A stretch of 60,000 nt of DNA from Bolinopsis microptera (Eukaryota; Ctenophora; Tentaculata; Lobata; Bolinopsidae). This document shows positions 10,449 through 22,661 of this stretch, in pieces. The notes under the pieces were generated by a model. The model saw nothing but the letters and a program-made list of their open reading frames with translations. It was not told where the DNA came from and ran no database searches. A program made the position numbers and the translations under genes. The stretch's first letter is position 1. Each line of letters opens with the position of its first letter. The DNA is taken from assembly GCF_026151205.1 (NCBI RefSeq), contig NC_087076.1:684001-744000 (forward strand), written 5' to 3'.

Positions 10449-11290
10449 TACCGTTCATATATTGTCCCACAATGCAGATCCATCTTCATATATTGTCCCA
10501 CAATGCAGATCCATCTTCTTATATTGTCCCACAATGCAGATCCCTCTTCTTATATTGTCCCACAATGCAGAACCCTCTTCTTATATTGTCCCACAATGCA
10601 GATCCATCTTCTTATATTGTCCCACAATGCAGATCCATCTTCTTATATTGTCCCACAATGCAGAACCATCTTCTTATATTGTCCCACAATGCAGAATGCA
10701 GATCCATATTCTTATATTGTCCCACAATGCAGATCCAACTTCTTATATTGCCCCACAATGCAGATCCATCTTCTTATATTGTCCCACAATGCAGATCCAT
10801 CTTCTTATATTGTTCCACAATGCAGATCCATCTTCTTATATTGTCCCACAATGCACATCCCTCTTCTTATATTGTCCCACAATGCAGATCCATCTTCTTA
10901 TATTGTCCCATAATGCAGAACCATCTTCTTATATTGTCCCACAATGCAGATCCCTCTTCTTATATTGTCCCACAATGCAGATCCATCTTCTTATATTGTC
11001 CCACAATGCAGATCCCTCTTCTTATATTGTCCCACAATGCATATCCATCTTCTTTTATTGTCCCACAATGCAGATCCCTCTTCATATATTGTCCCAAAAT
11101 GCAGATCCATCTTCTTATATTGTCCCACAATGCAGATACATCTTCTTATATTGTCCCACAATGCAGATCCCTCTTCATATATTGTCCCACAATGCATATC
11201 CATCTTCATATATTGTCCCACAATGCAGATCCCTCTTCATATATTGTCCCACAATGCAGATCCCTCTTCTTATATTGTCCCACCATCCCT
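10449..11290. repeat. 31-bp satellite downstream of bHLH A1, about 27 units
   Basis: Units read TATTGTCCCACAATGCAGAT then CCATCTTCTTA, with variation at CATA/CTTA and GCAGAT/GCATAT. Each contains the inverted repeat ATTGT-CCC-ACAAT. Because 31 is one more than a multiple of 3, all three plus frames stay open for long distances; the resulting repetitive proteins are not considered genes. The unit-2 counterpart is 30272-31100. Confidence 0.95.
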
Positions 11291-11785
11291 CTTCAGCACA
11301 GTCTAGACTGCAATATTGTTATTGTGAAGAAATGAAACTAATGCAAACATTTCCAAACCCCCTGTACCTTACAAGCAAATAGAACTTAATAATTAAGGTC
11401 TATAGATTTTGCTACTATAACTTCTTGACGAAGTTATCTTACTATATATAAAGCGAGACGATAGTTTTCCGTGCCATTTTACTGACACATGACTTGCGAA
11501 GATAAGATGAAGTATTGACTGAAAATTTAATCACTGAGTTACCTTTTCTGTAGTAAATTGTGTAGGGTTAACTTCATTGTTAGTGGTATTTAGATATATT
11601 AAGGTGCTAGATGTGATATAATTGTCAATAGTCAGACTGAGACTCTGTATTTAAGAGATTTTGCCGATGTTCTCACTGGTTTCTTCCCGCAAAAGTTCGG
11701 CAAAACTTTTGTAGGAACTGACCAAACTGGAACCAGTCCAGCTTTAACGCGAACTTAATTGAAATTGTTTGTCCTTTCCAAACCC
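11291..11785. other. spacer between A1 satellite and B1 promoter, no gene
   Basis: It contains ACTATATATAAAGCGAGACG and GTGCCATTTTACTGACAC (11446-11493), the terminal motif of the larger element at 56295 and 58985. It also holds the unoccupied target of the LINE found in unit 2 (TAGATGTGATA near 11607). Sequence after about 11490 is shared with 31554-31687 and 35213 onward. Confidence 0.6.
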
Positions 11786-12114
11786 AGTTCTGTAGTAAAG
11801 CGTAGAACCACGAGTCTGAGTGCTAGCTCTATTATGACTGTCTCCTGACGATCTCCTCCCGGCTGGACACTTGACACCGCCCCATTGGACCCTGGGGCCC
11901 ACGTGTCCCCTCTCCACTGCCCTATTCGTAGAGAGGGTGCGAGAAACTTATTTAGCGTGTAACTCTAGATGCATTTATAAGGCGCAGAGGAAGGCATATA
12001 GCTCATATAGTGCGGACTATTATGGTATCAAGTAACACCCTCAAGCCAGATTGACAGACTTTCTCACTGTTTTTGAAGCTGAGTTAGGAGCTAGTTCTAT
12101 TTTGTGATTGTGTC
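11786..12114 (+). promoter_or_regulatory. promoter and 5' UTR of bHLH B1
   Basis: Same conserved block as at A1: inverted CCAAT, CACGTG at 11900-11905 and TTTATAAG at 11974-11981, about 135 bp before the ATG. It is nearly unchanged although A and B genes differ in their introns and 3' flanks. Confidence 0.7.
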
Positions 12115-15100
12115 ATGGTTATGGAACATTTTGTTACACCTTTTGTTGGCATACCCTTTCCAATGCAAGCTTCTTCCGAGGTTAGTTTATCGGTTGTAAA
12201 TTATAAACATAATATGCAGTTTTAATACTTATATTGTCATACATAATTAATTTCGTTTTATCACACACAGATCAATTATATGTATATTCTTAATTCCCCC
12301 TTGCAGTGCCCCTCCCACCCCCCTCCCCCCCCCCCCCCCCATTTGCGGCCTAAACTACAATAACTTCCACTCCATACTCCCCCTCCTAAACTACAATAAC
12401 TACCACTCCAGACTTCCTCCCCGCCCCCTCAAACTACAATAACTTCCACTCCAGACTTCCTCCCCCTCCTCCTAAACTACAATAACTACCACTCCAGACT
12501 TTCTCCCCCCCCCCCCCTTCCCTAAACTACAATAACTTCCACTCCAGACTTCCTCCTCCCCCCTCAAACTACAATAACTTCCACTCCAGACTTTCTCCCC
12601 CTCCTAAACTACAATAACTTCCACTCCAGACTCCCCCCCCTCCTAAACTACAATAACTTCCACTCCAGACTTCCTCCCCCAACCCCCTTCCTAAATTACA
12701 ATAACTACCACTCCAGACTTCCTCCCCCCCTCAAACTACAATAACTTCCACTCCAGACTTCCTCCCCCTCCTCCTAAACTACAATAACTACCCCTCCAGA
12801 CTTTCTCCCCCCCCCCCTTCCCTAAACTACAATAACTTCCACTCCAGACTTCCTCCTCCCCCCCTCAAACTACAATAACTACCACTCCAGACTTCCTCCC
12901 CCCCCCTCAAACTACAATAACTTCCACTCCAGACTTCCTCCCCCTCCTCCTAAACTACAATAACTACCACTCCAGACTTTCTCCACCCCTTCCCTAAACT
13001 ACAATAACTTCCACTCCAGACTTCCTCCTCCCCCCCCCCTCAAACTACAATAACTACCACTCCAGACTTTGTCCCCCCCCCTTCCCTAAACTACAATAAC
13101 TTCCACTCCAGACTTCCTCCTCCCCCCCTCAAACTACAATAACTTCCACTCCAGACTTCTTCTCCCCATGGCTCAAGCAAGGTGTCCTCCTCTTCTAAGC
13201 ACAGCAGTCGGAAAAATTGCAGAAAGAGGAGAAAGTTGAGCGGAATGAAGAGAATCGCTGCTACCACGCGAGAGAGGAGCAGAATTGAACACCTCAACCT
13301 AGCGTTCATCACGGTAACCTAGCAACATCACGTGTTACCTAGCGTTCATCACGGTAACCTAGCAACATCACGTGTTACCTAGCGTTCATCACGTGTTACC
13401 TAGCGTTCATCACGGTAACCTAGCAACATCACGTGTTACCTAGCAACATCACGTGTAACCTAGCAACATCACGTGTAACCTAGCAACATCACGTGTAACC
13501 TAGCAACATCACGTGTTACCTAGCGTTCATCACGGTAACCTAGCAACATCACGTGTAACCTAGCAACATCACGTGTTACCTAGCGTTTATCACGGTAACC
13601 TAGCCCTTTATTCAGGCTGGGTTGAAATCAAAAGGAGTTTAGATATTAGACTTCTACTTTAAACTTCTAGTTGGGCCAATATTATAGCTCGTGAAATTAT
13701 GGTTAAAGATTGGGCCAATATCTCGTGAACGATCGTTTAGTTGTTCTCGAGTAATAAGACGCACAATGCCTTATACAAATTATTATTTGTTTCCAATTAT
13801 CAAATAAAGGAATTATCCTTCAAGGTTTGCACTTAAAGGGTGAGTAAAGTCAAATTTAACAGCTGTTTTATATACCTTATCGGCCCTAATTTGGCTGGCG
13901 CTAATTTGTTCGACCTTCAACTGGACCTTCAAAAAAACGTTTGCAGTATTATGGATTAGTCAGCTTATTTGTAATTACTTGCCGTATCCGTATAAATACA
14001 AATTTTAAATAGCTAAAATTTGTAAAGTCAAAACTTTTCCGGTCCAAATTTGGCTGGCCAAGAAGTCCAAAGTAGCTGAATTTCGCCAAATGAGTGCCGA
14101 TTAGATTATCTGTGAATATGTCCACATTGACAGACAACAATTACAGTTGCGGAGTCGTATCCCCACACAGCCCTCTGATGTCAAGTTGACAAAGGTTGAG
14201 ACCCTGCGGCTAGCTATGAGCTACATAAGTCATCTGGAGAAACTGGTGGGGGAAATTTCAGAGCAAGAGAAAGGGAGTATTGGGAGTTCAGAAGTTTCAT
14301 CTACTTCAGAGATCAAGACCTCACGGGTTGGTAATTTCAACATTGGAGATTTACCCTAGAGATTAGCCCTGGAGACTAACCCTAGAGATTAACCCTGGAA
14401 ATTAACTCTGTAGATTAACCCTGGAGATTTTCCATAAATATTAGGGAAGGCCTCACGGGTTAGTGATTTCAACACTGGAGATTTTCCCTGAAGATTAACC
14501 CTGGAGATTAACCCTGGAGACTATCCCTGGAGATTAACCCTGAAGATTAACCCTGGAGATTAACCCTGGAGATTAGCCCTGGAGATTAACCCGGGAGATT
14601 AACCCTGGAGAATAACCCTGGAGATTAACCCTGGAGACTAACCCTGGATATTAACCCTGGAGACTAACTCTGAGACTAACTCTGAGACTAACCCTGGAGA
14701 TTTTCCCTGAAGATTAACCCTGAAGATTAACCCTGGAGACTAACCCTGGAGATCAACCCTGGAGATTAGCCCTGGAGATTAACCCTGGAGATTAACCCTG
14801 GAGATTAACCCTGAGACTAACCCTGGAGACTAACCCTGGAGATTAAACCTGGAGATTAACCCTGGAGACTAACCCTGGAGACTAACCCTGGAGATTAACC
14901 CTGGAGATTAACCCTGGAGATTAACCCTGAGACTAACCCTGAGACTAACCCTGGAGACTAACCCTGGAGACTAACCCTGGAGATTAAACCTGGAGATTAA
15001 CCCTGGAGACTAACCCTGGAGACTAACCCTGGAGATTAGCCCTGGAGACTAACCCTGGAGATTAACCCTGGAGATTAACCCTGGAGATTAACCCTGAGAC

Positions 15101-17703
15101 TAACCCTGGAGATTAACCCTGGAGATTAGCCCTGGAGACTAACCCTGGAGATTAACCCTGGAGATTAACCCTGGAGATTAACCCTGGAGACTAACCCTGA
15201 GACTAACCCTGGAGATTAACCCTGGAGATTAACCCTGGAGACTAAACCTGGAGATTAACCCTGGAGACTAACCCTGGAGATTAGCCCTGGAGACTAACCC
15301 TGGAGACTAACCCTGGAGATTAACCCTGGAGATTAACCCTGGAGATTAACCCTGGAGATTAACCCTGGAGATTAACCCTGAGACTAACCCTGGAGATTAA
15401 TCCCGGAGATTAACCCTGCAGATTAGCCCTGGAGACTAACCCTGGAGATTAACCCTGGAGATTAACCCTGGAGACTAACCCTGGAGATCAACCCTGGAGA
15501 TTAACCCTGGAGATTAACCCTGGAGACTAACCCTGGAGACTAACCCTGGAGATTAACCCTGAGACTAACCCTGGAGATTAACCCTGGAGATTAACCCTGG
15601 AGATTAGCCCTGGAGACTAACCCTGGAGACTAACCCTGGAGATTAACCCTGGAGATTAACCCTGGAGATTAAGCAATGGATTATATCACCTCTACTTGAC
15701 TAACTGTTAATGAGCATTTTAACTGATAAATTATTGCTGGAAACATACATTAGAAAATTTAAACGTAACTGGTGCTGATAGTGATGACTGAAAGCAGTGT
15801 GAGGAATGAGTGGCCCTGAATGAGTGCTAATAACTACTCACCCCAGGAGGACGGAGTGGCGTGTCCTCGGGTAGTTAGAGTCTACCCCTCCTACCCTGTC
15901 CACTCAGAACACTCGTGACACGTGGTGTGACGTCATGACACGTGGTGTGACGTCATGACACGTGGTGCTAACAACTACTCACCTCAGGAGGACGGAGTGG
16001 CGTGTCCCCGGGTAGTTAGAGTCTACCCCTCCTACCCTGTCCACTCAGAACACTCGTGACACGTGGTGTGACGTCATGACACGTGGTGTGACGTCATGAC
16101 ACGTGGTGCTAACAACTACTCACCTCAGGAGGACGGAGTGGCGTGTCCCCGGGTAGTTAGAGTCTACCCCTCCTACCCTGTCCACTCAGAACACTCGTGA
16201 CACGTGGTGTGACGTCATGACACGTGGTGTGACGTCATGACACGTGGTGCTAACAACTACTCACCTCAGGAGGCCGGAGTGGCGTGTCCCCGGGTAGTTA
16301 GAGTCTACCCCTCCTACCCTGTCCACTCAGAACACTCGTGACACGTGGTGTGACGTCATGACACGTGGTGTGACGTCATGACACGTGGTGCTAACAACTA
16401 CTCACCTCAGGAGGACGGAGTGGCGTGTCCCCGGGTAGTTAGAGTCTACCCCTCCTACCCTGTCCACTCAGAACACTCGTGACACGTGGTGTGACGTCAT
16501 GACACGTGGTGTGACGTCATGACACGTGGTGCTAACAACTACTCACCTCAGGAGGACGGAGTGGCGTGTCCCCGGGTAGTTAGAGTCTACCCCTCCTACC
16601 CTGTCCACTCAGAACACTCGTGACACGTGGTGTGACGTCATGACACGTGGTGTGACGTCATGACACGTGGTGCTAACAACTACTCACCTCAGGAGGCCGG
16701 AGTGGCGTGTCCCCGGGTAGTTAGAGTCTACCCCTCCTACCCTGTCCACTCAGAACACTCGTGACACGTGGTGTGACGTCATGACACGTGGTGTGACGTC
16801 ATGACACGTGGTGCTAACAACTACTCACCTCAGGAGGACGGAGTGGCGTGTCCCCGGGTAGTTAGAGTCTACCCCTCCTACCCTGTCCACTCAGAACACT
16901 CGTGACACGTGGTGTGACGTCATGACACGTGGTGTGACGTCATGACACGTGGTGCTAACAACTACTCACCCCAGGAGGACGGAGTGGCGTGTCCCCGGGT
17001 AGTTAGAGTCTACCCCTCCTACCCTGTCCACTCAGAACACTCGTGACACGTGGTGTGACGTCATGACACGTGGTGTGACGTCATGACACGTGGTGCTAAC
17101 AACTACTCACCTCAGGAGGACGGAGTGGCGTGTCCCCGGGTAGTTAGAGTCTACCCCTCCTACCCTGTCCACTCAGAACACTCGTGACACGTGGTGTGAC
17201 GTCATGACACGTGGTGTGACGTCATGACACGTGGTGCTAACAACTATTCACCTCAGGAGGACGGAGTGGCGTGTCCCCGGGTAGTTAGAGTCTACCCCTC
17301 CTACCCTGTCCACTCAGAACACTCGTGACACGTGGTGTGACGTCATGACACGTGGTGTGACGTCATGACACGTGGTGCTAACAACTACTCACCTCAGGAG
17401 GACGGAGTGGCGTGTCCCCGGGTAGTTAGAGTCTACCCCTCCTACCCTGTCCACTCAGAACACTCGTGACACGTGGTGTGACGTCATGACACGTGGTGTG
17501 ACGTCATGACACGTGGTGCTAACAACTACTCACCTCAGGAGGACGGAGTGGCGTGTCCCCGGGTAGTTAGAGTCTACCCCTCCTACCCTGTCCACTCAGA
17601 ACACTCGGAGTACGGTTCCTGGAACCCTCAGTACGGACTCCCTGTCCGACCTATCCCTACCATGGACTCTCATTTCATCCTCAAAAAGGGAGACAAGAAC
17701 TAA
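12115..17703 (+). CDS. bHLH transcription factor gene B1, 4 exons, 189 aa
   Basis: Coding exons are 12115-12180, 13155-13313, 14147-14326 and 17539-17703, all phase 0. Exons 1 and 4 encode almost the same residues as in A1 (exon 1 has Val for Leu). Exon 2 differs before the basic region ([20 protein letters not shown] versus LQTPSHGSNK...), and helix 1 has LNLAFIT for LNCAFIT. Exon 3 has [20 protein letters not shown]. The bHLH core ([26 protein letters not shown]) is kept, so E-box binding as a dimer is expected from the family. Intron 1 (974 nt), intron 2 (833 nt) and intron 3 (3212 nt) are mostly tandem repeats that copy the gene's own splice junctions. Confidence 0.85.
12345..13154 (+). 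repeat. ~35-45 bp repeat reiterating the exon-2 acceptor (B1), about 19 units
   Basis: Units read CTAAACTACAATAACTTCC then ACTCCAG|ACTTCCTCC plus a variable C/T run. The last unit's ACTCCAG (AG at 13153-13154) is the inferred acceptor of exon 2, and the exon starts ACTTCTTCTCCCC, itself resembling the unit. Each unit therefore offers a pyrimidine tract, a branch-like CTAAAC and an AG. Confidence 0.9.
13301..13605 (+). repeat. ~20-bp repeat reiterating the exon-2 donor (B1), about 15 units
   Basis: Two alternating unit types start at the exon end: AGCGTTCATCACG|GTAACCT, a copy of the real donor, and AGCAACATCACGTGTTACCT or TAACCT, in which the donor dinucleotide is replaced by an E-box CACGTG. 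Using a downstream donor would add GTA ACC TAG, a stop. The repeat is unrelated in sequence to the 30-bp donor array of the A genes. Confidence 0.9.
14337..15672. repeat. 12-13 bp minisatellite in intron 3 of B1
   Basis: About 100 units of GGAGATTAACCCT or GGAGACTAACCCT with minor variants begin 10 bp after the exon-3 donor. Near 14450 a second copy of the exon-3 end and donor (CCTCACGGGTTAGTGATTTC) lies inside the array, so this junction was copied once as well. Many units contain CTAAC, the branch-point consensus. Confidence 0.9.
15825..17538 (+). repeat. ~141-bp acceptor/E-box/CRE repeat (B1), 13 copies including the true one
   Basis: Same unit as in A1: branch point, CTCACCTCAG acceptor, 69 nt of exon 4, TGA, then three CACGTG and two TGACGTCA sites. 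The first decoy exon begins at 15847. Two units have GGCCGG for GGACGG. The final acceptor at 17537-17538 leads into the full exon. Confidence 0.95.
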
Positions 17704-18394
17704 TCCGCTTGACAGCTAATATTTGAGATGAATTTAACGGGTGTAATCATTCATTTATTCGTTATCCATTCTGATGAATTTTTTTGAATTGATTTTTAAA
17801 AATCCATTTTTATTGTTCAAATTCACTTAAATTAACTATTTAACTTGAAAGTTTAAGCATTAGGTGATGGAGTTTTAAGTTCGTTTTAAATATTTGCGAT
17901 GGTAAACCAGTGTGATGAATTATTTCTAAACGTGTTTTTATTTAGGGGTAATTTTTAGTTGTTTTAGCGAAAAATTGTATGATTGAGCTTAAAATTGATC
18001 CGAGTTAGTTATCGAATCTCTAAAATCCCAATTTTGGTAGACTTGCCACATCTGATTGTTAATTTCTTAGTGTACACCTCTCTAATCCGTCGCTCTTTGT
18101 CTACATTAAAGTGATTCAAGCTCAACAGGTAGAGGGTGCATGGTGCTCTCTGATTATTCATCTCCCTCTCTCCCCTCTCTCCCCTCTCTCCTGTACACCA
18201 GTACACTGCTCTTTTGTACACTAGACCTTTAACGGCCCTTAATTGTTGGAACTTAGCTCTCTCCCGCAGCTTATAACACTGAGATAGCGTTAGAAAGAGA
18301 GCAAGGTCTAACACTGCAGCCCATTAGGATCAGGGCTAATCCTCGCTTAGTTTTTATTGTAGACGTTTAGGGGCTCCTGCCTTGCCGTGCCCTG
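17704..18394. other. 3' flank of bHLH B1; a duplicated minus-strand frame, probably not a gene
   Basis: AT-rich sequence matching 42401-43097 of unit 2. On the minus strand 18009-18314 is open for 101 codons and also open at 42709-43014, but the two copies differ mostly at amino-acid-changing sites and no domain is visible, so it is treated as non-coding. Confidence 0.5.
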
Positions 18395-20412
18395 CCTGGT
18401 ACACAGTTCTAGTACACAGTTCTAGTACACAGTTCTAGTACACAGTTCTAGTACACAGTTCTAGTACACAGTTCTAGTTCACAGTTCTAGTACACAGTTC
18501 TAGTACACAGTTCTAGTACACAGTTCTAGTACACAGTTCTAGTACACAGTATTAGTACACAGTTCTAGTACACAGTTCTAGTGCACAGTTCTAGTGCACA
18601 GTTCTAGTACACAGTTCTAGTACACAGTTCTAGTACACAGTTCTAGTGCACAGTTCTAGTACACAGTTCTAGTACACAGTTCTAGTACACAGTTATAGTA
18701 CACAGTTCTAGTACACAGTTCTAGTGCACAGTTCTAGTACACAGTTCTAGTACACAGTTCTAGTACACAGTTCTAGTACACAGTTCTAGTACACAGTTCT
18801 AGTGCACAGTTCTAGTACACAGTTCTAGTACACAGTTCTAGTACACAGTTCTAGTACACAGTTCTGGTACACAGTTCTAGTACACAGTTCTAGTACACAG
18901 TTCTGGTACACAGTTCTAGTACACAGTTCTAGTACACAGTTCTGGTACACAGTTCTAGTACACAGTTCTAGTACACAGTTCTAGTACACAGTTCTAGTAC
19001 ACAGTTCTAGTACACAGTTCTAGTGCACAGTTCTAGTACACAGTTCTAGTACACAGTTCTAGTACACAGTTCTAGTACCCAGTTCTTGTACACAGTCCTA
19101 GTACACAGTTCTAGTACACAGTTCTAGTACACAGTTCTAGTACACAGTTCTAGTACACAGTTCTAGAACACAGTTCTAGTACACAGTTCTAGTACACAGT
19201 TCTAGTACACAGTTCTAGTACACAGTTCTAGTACACAGTTCTAGTACACAGTTCTAGTACACAGTTCTAGTACACAGTTCTAGTACACAGTTCTAGTACA
19301 CAGTTCTAGTACACAGTTCTAGTATAAATAGTTCTAGTACACAGTTCTAGTACACAGTTCTAGTACACAGTTCTTGTGCACAGTTCTAGAACACAGTTAT
19401 AGTACACAGTTCTAGTACACAGTTCTAGTGCACAGTTCTAGTACACAGTTCTAGTGCACAGTTCTAGTACACAGTTCTAGTACACAGTTCTAGTACACAG
19501 TTCTAGTGCACAGTTCTAGTACACAGTTCTAGTACACAGTTCTAGTACACAGTTCTAGTACACAGTTCTGGTACACAGTTCTAGTACACAGTTCTAGTAC
19601 ACAGTTCTGGTACACAGTTCTAGTACACAGTTCTAGTGCACAGTTCTAGTACACAGTTCTAGTACACAGTTCTAGTACACAGTTCTAGTGCACAGTTCTA
19701 GTACACAGTTCTAGTACACAGTTCTAGTGCACAGTTCTAGTACACAGTTCTAGTACACAGTTCTAGTACACAGTTCTAGTACCCAGTTCTTGTACACAGT
19801 CCTAGTACACAGTTCTAGTACACAGTTCTAGTACACAGTTCTAGTACACAGTCCTAGTACACAGTTCTAGTACACAGTTCTAGTACACAGTTCTAGTACA
19901 CAGTTATAGTACACAGTTCTAGTACACAGTTCTAGTACACAGTTCTAGTACACAGTTCTAGTACACAGTTCTAGTACACAGTTCTAGTACACAGTTATAG
20001 TACACAGTTCTAGTACACAGTTCTAGTACACAGTTCTAGTGCACAGTTCTAGTACACAGTTCTAGTACACAGTTCTAGTACACAGTTCTAGTACACAGTT
20101 CTAGTACACAGTTCTAGTACACAGTTCTAGTACACAGTTCTAGTACACAGTTCTAGTACACAGTTCTAGTACACAGTTCTAGTACACAGTTCTAGAACAC
20201 AGTTCTAGTACACAGTTCTAGAACACAGTTCTAGTACACAGTTCTAGTACACAGTTCTAGTACACAGTTCTAGTACACAGTTCTAGTACACAGTTCTAGT
20301 ACACAGTTCTAGTACACAGTTCTAGTACACAGTTCTAGTACACAGTTCTAGTACACAGTTCTAGTACACAGTTCTAGTATAATACAGCTCTAGTATAAAT
20401 AGTTCTAGTATT
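18395..20412. repeat. 13-bp satellite downstream of bHLH B1, about 150 units
   Basis: Nearly perfect head-to-tail TAGTACACAGTTC units with scattered variants (GTGCAC, TTCTGG, TTATAG, GAACAC). Larger blocks recur inside, suggesting unequal exchange. The unit-2 array (43098-43810) has only about 54 units. Confidence 0.95.
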
Positions 20413-21523
20413 CTTTTATTGGTACAATTAAAGCTGCAATGTGATCGTTAACTTTAATTTGCAGGGGGTTTTGAAATTCAGATTGTTCAGATATTTTCGT
20501 TCTGATAAAATGTTGACTGAATATGAAGTTTGAAGATTTCAGAATGTTTAAAGCTATCAGATGTCAGTAAACTCTATTGAGCCGCTAATCAGATCAGCCA
20601 GACATGAAGAGGACATGTGAGTGTATTTATATTTTTAGTGACCTCATTAATTGGTGACCTCATTAATCGGTCATTCAATAAAAATCCAGTCAAAACAGTG
20701 AAATTTGGGTCACGGAAAGCTGAAATCTGAAAATGTCCCACCGGTAGGAAAATTCCATAATTTTCCTTTCCCGAGAAAATCTTACCGTCTGGCGGGCATG
20801 CTAGAGGTGCTTTTTTACAACAAGTTTGAGCTTGCGCGCGACATTATGATTATTAGTTATAGTACACTGATTGTACAATTCAGCCAATCAGAGGACAGGA
20901 ATCATATCCGCAAAAGTAAAGTTGCGAAATTTCATTCGGCCCAAAATAAAACTTTTTGGGATAACTTAAAATCTACATTGTCTCAAATTATTTTACGGGG
21001 GAAAAATTATTTTTAAGAGGGCGAGGCGAAAATTTTGTTAAAAATCGGAAGTCTATCTTTTTTACTTTCGCCAGTATTTTCTCCGAATATTCAGCTTCCA
21101 GTACCTCGATGGTGTCTTGTGTCACTCACACTGACCTCACTGATTACTGGTGAAACAGGAGCCAATATTGACCATTGTTAATGATCTGGCCCGGCGCGCG
21201 CTACTTCTGACTTCGTAGCTCGTGCATTTCGAGAAGAAAGCGGCGCGCGCTACTTCGAAGAAATTTAGACGAGTAACATCCGTCAAGAGCCAATAAAGGA
21301 AGAAGTACTGGGGACACCATACAACGCGATTGGAAAGAAAGAGAGGATATATCTATCTTTCGGACACGACGGGGACTACTCTGCAGTCTCAATGAGAAGG
21401 TTCATCGAGAGATATAAAGTGATCAAAGAGCTGAACATGCGGGCACGATTAAGAAGGTAGGACTCCCCATCCTACAGGGCTGGGAAGCTTTTATATCTTT
21501 AGCCTTCGAAAATAGCTTTAATA
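20413..21523. other. unit-1 spacer, no clear gene
   Basis: 20413-21000 is shared with 43813-44460 in unit 2, including short plus frames beginning MGHGKLK that show no domain and diverge at their ends. After about 21000 the two units are unrelated. Confidence 0.5.
21269..21460 (+). pseudogene. possible coding relic, unidentified
   Basis: An open stretch after an in-frame TAG reads with protein-like composition (KKERIYLSFGHDGDYSAVSM, then RRFIERYKVIKELN) and ends with TAG. There is no ATG near its start and no family is recognised. It could be the last piece of a transposon or host exon. Low confidence. Confidence 0.25.
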
Positions 21524-21839
21524 GGTAGTGCGCCATCGACAGTGTGAGTGAGCCGCGCGTGCCGACTGTAGGATGATTTTTTAGCGCTAATTTCGGACAG
21601 CACAATTTTCTTCAAACAAATAAATATTGAGTATTCTTCCCGACCTCTAATTGCAACAAAATTGGTAAGCTTACTCATAGACTTACAAGGAAAGTGTCCG
21701 AAAAATTTAAATACAAAGCATATCCAACCATCAGACATTATGTTAGTGTTAGTGTTACAGCTAAAAGCAGCGTATTTTGCCCCATTTTGATCACTTATAG
21801 TTATACACTATATCAACTCCGATATCCACCAAATTTTTC

Positions 21840-21886
21840 GGACACCTGTGAAAGCCCTATTGCCAATAGGGCTTTCACAGGTGTCC
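21840..21886. repeat. perfect 23-bp hairpin
   Basis: Left arm GGACACCTGTGAAAGCCC-TATTG and right arm CAATA-GGGCTTTCACAGGTGTCC are exact complements separated by one base. There is no T-run after it and no bacterial context, so it is not called a terminator. Confidence 0.9.
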
Positions 21887-22185
21887 AATAGTATTGGAAG
21901 GTCGTCGCCAATTTTCAGAATGATCTCATTCAAGGAACCGAAGATATATCCGGATAATACGACAAAAATCAACGAATTTGGTTAAATTACGCGACTTTTA
22001 CAGCTAATTTTGCTCCAAAAGCCGAGCACCATCAAATATGGCACCTAGGCGAAACTCACTGATCTTTCCAAGAAGGTATGACAAATTTGGTATTGTGAAA
22101 ATTCTCACAGTCTCTAGAAAACAGTGGTACAAAAATTTTTTAAATCCGAGCAAGTTTATTTTGATCGTGCACCCCCTACTTTTAG

Positions 22186-22576
22186 TTTTACTGAATCGCT
22201 CGCCCAAAAATTTCACGTGACTTTGATTTTATAGTTTTGCAGCCGTACAAAACGGTTTTACATATAAACCCTAATCTGTAATCCCATGAACCCTAACCCT
22301 AACCATAACCCCGAAGCTATCCATAACCCTTACCACTTACCACAACCCTAACCCTAACCCGAGCCCTAAACAATCGAATTAATGTTTTATTAACCTGTCA
22401 CGTGACCAAAATGGTTTTTTGCCCATAACTCTCCAGGAAAGCATTTCAACCCTACGTGATGGGGGTGCAATTCGGAATCAGCGTCCAAAAATACACCAAT
22501 TTAGATCAACTTTATACCCAAAGGGCCTTTTAACAAGAATTTTCTTAAAATTTGGGCGAGCGATTTAGTGGGAGCG
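22186..22576. mobile_element. MITE with telomere-like core, copy 2
   Basis: Inverse orientation relative to copy 1: TTACTGAATCGCTCGCCC at the left, GGGCGAGCGATTTAGTGG at the right, with CCCTAA-type repeats (22265-22370) between. It shares CACGTGACCAAAATGG and TTTTTGCCCATAACTCTCCA with the other copies. No ORF. Confidence 0.8.
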
Positions 22577-22661
22577 ACAAATGTACCATGTAATTCTATT
22601 CACTATTTTACTGGCAGAAATTAGCGCTAAAAAACCATCTTACAGTCAGTATACGCGGCTC

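Noticed and set aside
10422-11382. Long repetitive proteins (ILSHNADPSSYIVPQ type) in three frames
   Set aside because: Same 31-bp DNA repeat read in all frames; equal openness in three frames shows it is not coding selection.
13091-13312. Minus-strand frame across exon 2 of B1 (also 36759-36992, 7281-7463)
   Set aside because: Shadow of the bHLH exon; the plus-strand exon is conserved in four copies with matching splice sites.
18009-18314. 101-codon minus frame shared by both units
   Set aside because: Differences between copies are mainly amino-acid-changing and no domain is visible; it is shared because the DNA was duplicated.
18395-20412. Steroid-receptor response element array in TAGTACACAGTTC
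   Set aside because: Half-site spacing does not fit the 3-bp spaced palindrome; the resemblance is superficial.
21840-21886. Intrinsic terminator
   Set aside because: Eukaryotic context and no T-run; better described as a palindrome.
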